Positions 59,839-64,000 of a stretch of 64,000 nt of DNA are shown one piece after another. Source of the DNA: an uncultured Prevotella sp. (GTDB lineage Bacteria > Bacteroidota > Bacteroidia > Bacteroidales > Bacteroidaceae); the NCBI GenBank assembly GCA_900314455.1, contig OMVI01000082.1, positions 1 through 64,000 on the forward strand, given 5' to 3'. The number at the start of each line of letters is the position of its first letter. Position 1 is the stretch's first letter. The translations under genes were made by a program, and so were the position numbers. The notes under the pieces are model-generated. The model was not told where the DNA came from, did not search any database, and saw only the letters and a program-made list of their open reading frames with translations.

Positions 59839-60849
59839 ATGAAGAAAATTCTATTTGTAGCACTCGCCATTTTGGTGAGTGCTTCTTTCAACACGGTAAG
59901 TGCTCAAAGCAAGAAAAAGAAGAAAGGCGATGTAGAGGCAGCCGCTCCAGTTCAGCAGAAGTTGCTTACCACCGCCAACGACACCCTGAGCTACGTCTCA
60001 GGAATGGCACTGACCAACGGTCTCGTCCCGTTTCTTCAGCAGCAGTATGGCATCAGCGAAGAGGACATACCAGCAGTTGTCGAAGGCATAAAGTCAGCAG
60101 TAGCACAGCGCAAGAACCCTAACACGAAGGGATTTCACGCCGGCGAGCAGGTTGCAGACATGGTTATCAACCGCATGCTGCCGTCTTTGCAGAAGGATTT
60201 CAAAATCGGAACCGACTCACTCAACGAGGATAAGGTATTCGAAGGCTTCATTGCCGGAGTTGCAAAGGACTCAACCTACTACACATACGACAATGCCAGC
60301 AAACTGTTCGATGCCCAGCGCCTCATCTACAAGAACCGTCTCGACAGCATCAACAAGGCTGCCGGCGAGGCGTTCCTTGCTGAAAACAAGGCCAAGGAAG
60401 GCGTCGTAACACTGCCGTCAGGCCTTCAGTACAAAGTACTCGTCAAGGGTAACGGTGCTATTCCGAAGCCAACCGACAAGGTAGACGTCGTCTATGAGGG
60501 CAAGACCATCGACGGTCACGTCTTCGACGCTACGAGCCGCCACCGCGGAAGAGAGTTCGATACATTCACGCCAAACGCCCTTATCAAGGGCTGGCAGGAG
60601 GCATTGACCATCATGCCGGTAGGTTCAAAGTGGGAATTGTACATCCCTTACGACCTCGCCTACGGTGAGCGCGGTGCAGGCAACGAGATTCCAGCTTACT
60701 CAGCACTCATCTTCACGATGGAACTGAAGAACATCGAGGCTCCAACACCTGCAACAACGACAACGGCTCCGGCTCCAACAACAACGAAGCCGACGCCCCG
60801 TGCCGCTAAGACAACACCTGCAAAGAGAACCCCTTCACGCCGTCGTTAA
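59839..60849 (+). CDS. FKBP-type peptidyl-prolyl isomerase, exported
   Basis: A 336-residue exported isomerase: signal peptide KKILFVALAILVSASFNTVSA, an FkpA-type N-terminal domain (about 45-180), an FKBP domain (about 190-300; LPSGLQYKVLVKGNGAIPKP, IPYDLAYGERGAGNEIPAYSALIF). A Thr/Pro/Ala-rich tail ends in basic residues (RTPSRRR). It is 23 bases after the previous gene. A strong terminator follows at 60921. Confidence 0.9.
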   Translation: MKKILFVALAILVSASFNTVSAQSKKKKKGDVEAAAPVQQKLLTTANDTLSYVSGMALTNGLVPFLQQQYGISEEDIPAVVEGIKSAVAQRKNPNTKGFHAGEQVADMVINRMLPSLQKDFKIGTDSLNEDKVFEGFIAGVAKDSTYYTYDNASKLFDAQRLIYKNRLDSINKAAGEAFLAENKAKEGVVTLPSGLQYKVLVKGNGAIPKPTDKVDVVYEGKTIDGHVFDATSRHRGREFDTFTPNALIKGWQEALTIMPVGSKWELYIPYDLAYGERGAGNEIPAYSALIFTMELKNIEAPTPATTTTAPAPTTTKPTPRAAKTTPAKRTPSRRR

Positions 60850-60920
60850 GGTTGAAAGACCTACGGCCGACTTTTGAGAAAATAACGTTCGAACATGCGT
60901 TATGTATGTTTAAACTAACC

Positions 60921-60947
60921 AAAATGCGCCCCAGAGGCGCATTTTTT
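60921..60947 (+). terminator. Terminator of the FKBP operon
   Basis: A 10-bp perfect stem, AAAATGCGCC/GGCGCATTTT, with loop CCAGA, running into TTTTTT. It is a textbook intrinsic terminator, and nearly symmetric. Confidence 0.88.
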
Positions 60948-60981
60948 ATGTCTTTTTGTTGCCAGTTACCGTAAAATTGTC

Positions 60982-60989
60982 TACTTTTG
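60982..60989 (+). promoter_or_regulatory. -7 element of the Lrp/AsnC gene
   Basis: TACTTTTG, with GTTG (60958-60961) 20 bases upstream as a one-mismatch -33 box. The leader is predicted at about 45 bases. Confidence 0.55.
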
Positions 60990-61041
60990 CTATCTAAATG
61001 ATAAATCAGCAACATATAAAATAACTTCAATCCTCTTATAT

Positions 61042-61512
61042 ATGGATAAAATAGACAAACTAGACAGGAAGATACTGGCAATCTTATCGAAGAGCGCCCG
61101 CATACCTTTCAAGGACGTCGCAGCAGAGTGCGGCGTGTCGCGGGCAGCCATCCACCAGCGTGTGCAGCACCTGATTGACAACGGAGTGATAACCGGCAGC
61201 AGTTTCGACGTTAACCCGAAGAGCCTCGGCTACAGCACTTGCACGTACATAGGCATAAACCTTGAGCGAGGCTCCATGTACCGTAAGGTTGTCGAGCACT
61301 TAGTAAACATACCAGAAATCGTCGAATGCCACTACACCACCGGTCCTTACACGATGCTCATAAAGGTATATGCCAAGGACAACGAGCAGCTAATGGACCT
61401 GCTCAACAACCAGCTTCAGGGCATTCCGGGGGTTGTAAGCACAGAGACGCTCATATCCCTTGAGCAAAGCATAAAGCGCGAAATACCAGTTAATATTGAC
61501 GAGGAGGACTAA
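61042..61512 (+). CDS. Lrp/AsnC-family transcriptional regulator
   Basis: A 156-residue regulator with an N-terminal winged helix-turn-helix (DRKILAILSKSARIPFKDVA, CGVSRAAIHQRVQHLIDNGVI) and a C-terminal RAM ligand domain (about 70-150). Family members sense amino acids. It is followed after 9 bases by the C26-M19 peptidase fusion, so the regulator and the enzyme are co-transcribed. A role in peptide or amino-acid use is a reasonable inference. Confidence 0.92.
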   Translation: MDKIDKLDRKILAILSKSARIPFKDVAAECGVSRAAIHQRVQHLIDNGVITGSSFDVNPKSLGYSTCTYIGINLERGSMYRKVVEHLVNIPEIVECHYTTGPYTMLIKVYAKDNEQLMDLLNNQLQGIPGVVSTETLISLEQSIKREIPVNIDEED

Positions 61513-61521
61513 CGCCCGACT

Positions 61522-63363
61522 ATGAGTTATAATTTAGACGACCATCTTTCAGAATTCTACAACAACTTCCCTGAGGGAAGCCATCAGCCCATTATAGGCA
61601 TAACAACCAACTTTTCAGACGGCAACGAGACACTTAGCGAGAAGTACTACTCGCAGGTTGTCGCTGCCGGCGGTACTCCGTTGCTCATTCCTCCGGTAGC
61701 CGACCGCAACGTACTCATAAACACCCTTGAGCACATCGACGGTCTTCTGCTCACCGGCGGTGGCGACTTCAATCCCCTTTGGTGCGGCGAGCAACCATCG
61801 ACGAGGCTCCACGGCATCAACGCGACGCGCGATTTGCCCGAGCTACTTATTACACGGCTTGCCTTCAACCGCCAAATCCCAATACTGGGGATATGCCGTG
61901 GCATACAGACTCTTGCCATTGCCCTCGGCGGAGAAGTCGAGCAGGACATCTATGAGAAAGGTGCGAAGATTAAGCACAGCCAGGATGCCGACCGCTCGGA
62001 GCCTACCCACAGCGTGAAACTCGCCAAGGGCAGTATCCTCCATGCGTTGTACAAGTCCGATGAGATAGCCGTCAACTCGTTCCATCATCAGGCAGTGCGA
62101 AAGCCCGGCGACCGTTTCCGCGTCACGGCGAAAGCCCCCGACGGTGTCATCGAGGCCATCGAGAGCACCGAGTTCAAATCTATCATGGGCGTGCAGTGGC
62201 ATCCCGAGAACCTTGGACGTGACGGACTGAAGATATTCCGTTGGCTTGTCTCACAGGCAAACAACTTCTACGTGGTTAAGAAACTGCACCACCGCGTGCT
62301 CACTCTTGACACCCACTGCGACACTCCGATGTTTTTCCCGCAGGGAGTGGAGTTCTCCCACCGCGACCCACGCATCCTTTACGACCTCCACAAGATGACG
62401 GAGGGACGCCAGGATGCCGTCATCATGGCTGCCTATCTGCCCCAACCGAAGATAGGCGAGCGCTTTTCGCAGAACATCGACTTAGCCGGAATAGCCAAGT
62501 ACAACCCCGATTTAGCAACGAAATATATCAAACAGCGCGAGGTCAAGACTTCGAAGGGAGTCGTAACCGAACTGTCGATATCGCCGGATGCCTATGCCGA
62601 CCTTATATTCGACAAGCTCGAGGAAATCGTCAGCAACAATTCGACATACATCAGCATAGCCCGTACGCCGACAGACCTCTATGAGGACAAGCGCAAAGGG
62701 CGCAAGAGCATCATGTTCGGCATAGAGAACGGACTGGCTCTGAACGGCGATATACGCAACATAAAGCACTTTGCCCAGCGTGGTGTCGTATATATCACGC
62801 TATGCCACAACGGCGACAACGACATCTGCGACTCTGCCCGGGGCAGCAATATGCATGGCGGCGTCAGTCAGTTTGGCGAGAAAGTCATTCAGGAAATGAA
62901 CCGTCAGGGTATCATGGTCGACTTAAGCCACGCGGCTGAGAAGAGTTTCTACGACGCCCTCGACATCAGTCGACTGCCTATAGTGTGCAGCCACAGCAAC
63001 TCGCGGGCGCTCTGCGACGTTCCGAGAAACCTCACCGACGACCAGATGCGTGCACTTGCTGCAAAGGGAGGCGTCGCCCACATCACGCTGTATCACGGTT
63101 TCCTGCGCAAGGAAGGCGAAGCAACGATAATGGACGCTATAGCCCATCTCGAGCATGCCATCGACATTATGGGTATCGACCACGTAGGTATCGGAACCGA
63201 CTTCGACGGCGACGGTACCGTAAGAGGTCTTGCTGACGCCAGCGAAATGATTAACTTCACGCTCCATCTGCTGCGCCGCAAGTACAGCGAACGTGACATT
63301 ACGAAGATATGGGGTGGCAACTGGCTTCGCGTTATGGCACAGGTGAAGGCGGCAGCGAAGTAA
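61522..63363 (+). CDS. Fusion of a C26 gamma-glutamyl hydrolase (PuuD-like) and an M19 renal-dipeptidase domain
   Basis: A 613-residue cytoplasmic two-domain enzyme. Residues 20-250 form a class I amidotransferase-like C26 domain with nucleophile Cys125 (LGICRGIQTLAIALGG), His227 and Glu229 (GVQWHPENLG), as in gamma-Glu-GABA hydrolase. Residues 255-613 form an M19 dipeptidase: metal ligands His265 and Asp267 (DTHCDTP), a bridging Glu (IENGLAL), His residues in VDLSHAAEK and IVCSHSNSRALCDVPRNL, and Asp in GTDFDGDG. Both active sites look intact. I infer stepwise breakdown of gamma-glutamyl or related peptides. It is coupled to the Lrp-type regulator. Confidence 0.9.
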   Translation: MSYNLDDHLSEFYNNFPEGSHQPIIGITTNFSDGNETLSEKYYSQVVAAGGTPLLIPPVADRNVLINTLEHIDGLLLTGGGDFNPLWCGEQPSTRLHGINATRDLPELLITRLAFNRQIPILGICRGIQTLAIALGGEVEQDIYEKGAKIKHSQDADRSEPTHSVKLAKGSILHALYKSDEIAVNSFHHQAVRKPGDRFRVTAKAPDGVIEAIESTEFKSIMGVQWHPENLGRDGLKIFRWLVSQANNFYVVKKLHHRVLTLDTHCDTPMFFPQGVEFSHRDPRILYDLHKMTEGRQDAVIMAAYLPQPKIGERFSQNIDLAGIAKYNPDLATKYIKQREVKTSKGVVTELSISPDAYADLIFDKLEEIVSNNSTYISIARTPTDLYEDKRKGRKSIMFGIENGLALNGDIRNIKHFAQRGVVYITLCHNGDNDICDSARGSNMHGGVSQFGEKVIQEMNRQGIMVDLSHAAEKSFYDALDISRLPIVCSHSNSRALCDVPRNLTDDQMRALAAKGGVAHITLYHGFLRKEGEATIMDAIAHLEHAIDIMGIDHVGIGTDFDGDGTVRGLADASEMINFTLHLLRRKYSERDITKIWGGNWLRVMAQVKAAAK

Positions 63364-63366
63364 TGA

Positions 63367-63480
63367 ACTCCCCTAACCCCTCAGAAGGAGGGGAATTGAG
63401 AGACTTGTTCTGTATTTGACAAATTAATATATCACAAAACTATTTTCCATCTTCCCTCCTTTGGAGGGGCGGGGAAGGCT
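63367..63480. repeat. Inverted-arm element after the C26-M19 gene
   Basis: The left arm (63367-63395) has CCCCTCAGAAGGAGGGG. The right arm (63451-63480) has CCCTCCTTTGGAGGGGCGGG with the tail GAAGGC. They are inverted copies around a 55-base AT-rich centre. Overall size and arms resemble the element inside the TrmH gene. It starts 3 bases after the stop codon and ends 8 bases before the next ATG. Confidence 0.72.
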
Positions 63481-63488
63481 TTCAATAT

Positions 63489-64000
63489 ATGACTAAAAAG
63501 ATGAAGATTGTGACCGGTATCTTAGTCGTTGCACTGCTCGGTGGCGGCTATGGCTGGAAACTCCACAAAGACAGTAAGGCTGCCGGCGTTGGCGACGACG
63601 ACAGCGATACAACGGCAGTGGCTCCCGTCGGACCGCAGTTCAATGCTGATTCGGCATACGCCTTTACGGCCACGCAGTGTGCCTTTGGTCCCCGAACGAT
63701 GAACTCGGAGGCTCATGAGAAGTGCGAGAAGTGGATTATCAGTAAGTTCAAATCATACGGACTGGAGGTGAAAACACAGAATGCTGTCCTCAACGGCATC
63801 GACGGCATGAAGCTCAACTCTACCAATATCCTTGCCCGTTACAACCCGAAGGCTGCCACGCGTATCCTTATCTGTGCCCACTGGGACAGTCGGCCGTGGG
63901 CTGACAACGACCCCGACAGCGCCAAACACAACGAGCCGGTGATGGCGGCGAACGACGGTGCGAGTGGCGTGGCTGTGATGCTGGAGCTCGCCCGAGTTAT
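63489..64000 (+). CDS. M28-family peptidase / glutaminyl cyclase-like protein (partial, runs off the window)
   Basis: The first 170 codons of a longer gene are present; the 3' end is outside. The product starts MTKKMKIVTGILVVALLGGGYGWK, a signal anchor or lipid-less signal sequence. The M28-type zinc motifs follow: ILICAHWDSRPWADND and AANDGASGVAVMLELARV. The combination is typical of Bacteroidetes M28 proteins related to glutaminyl-peptide cyclotransferases. Whether it is an aminopeptidase or a cyclase cannot be decided here. Confidence 0.85.
   Translation, partial: MTKKMKIVTGILVVALLGGGYGWKLHKDSKAAGVGDDDSDTTAVAPVGPQFNADSAYAFTATQCAFGPRTMNSEAHEKCEKWIISKFKSYGLEVKTQNAVLNGIDGMKLNSTNILARYNPKAATRILICAHWDSRPWADNDPDSAKHNEPVMAANDGASGVAVMLELARV

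Overview
This 64 kb window is chromosomal DNA of a member of the Bacteroidales, most likely a Prevotella-like species. The evidence is the Bacteroidetes promoter grammar (a TTTG box, about 20 bases, then TAnnTTTG) upstream of many genes, type IX secretion C-terminal signals, BACON, PEGA, DUF4292 and DUF4271 proteins, a long Bacteroidetes-type IspG, and the DUF4271-hemD-rnpA-yidD gene order. No rRNA, CRISPR array, prophage, integron or transposase gene was found. Most of the window is housekeeping sequence.

Layout. 1-4070: tRNA-Gln, xerD, and the divergent run aroQ, O-methyltransferase, rbfA, LolC/E-like permease. 4070-4645: repeat cluster. 4645-12994: a YqiA-like esterase fused to a degenerate nucleotidase-like domain, dgt, dut, a TPR-DUF4292-EnvC-like envelope operon and a double hot-dog protein. 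13001-20213: a five-gene envelope operon (PEGA/beta-barrel, BACON lipoprotein, unknown secreted protein, LPP20-like protein, transglutaminase-like protein). 20225-25050: a YidE/AspT-type transporter with a pyridoxal kinase, and a secreted six-hairpin glycosidase. 25051-29026: repeats, a solo ABC ATPase with an attenuator-like leader, greA with a long structured leader, a HIT protein, a 560-base non-coding stretch with a 28-bp hairpin, and a membrane-anchored unknown. 29273-36363: two large T9SS cargo proteins (a C10 protease and a multi-domain adhesin-like protein). 36586-46540: metK, DUF4271, hemD, rnpA, yidD, tyrS, U32 peptidase, sufE-like, trmH-like, metG. 46742-51008: lipoproteins and an outer-membrane beta-barrel receptor. 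51683-58113: ispG, purE, a PAP2-like protein, rpoN, an unknown, a sirtuin. 58261-64000: three FKBP-type prolyl isomerases in a row, an Lrp/AsnC regulator, a C26-M19 peptidase fusion and the start of an M28 peptidase.

The most unusual content is a dense population of small GC-rich palindromic arms, often in inverted pairs around a 50-250 base centre (REPIN- or MITE-like). Many arms lie within about 25 bases of a stop codon. Arms are also found in frame inside TrmH and IspG, and one pair supplies the start of an O-methyltransferase. Four homologous AT-rich comb elements, built from a 17-base unit, lie between or beside such arms. No mobilising enzyme is visible here. A second candidate for an undescribed system is the five-gene envelope operon at 13001-20213.
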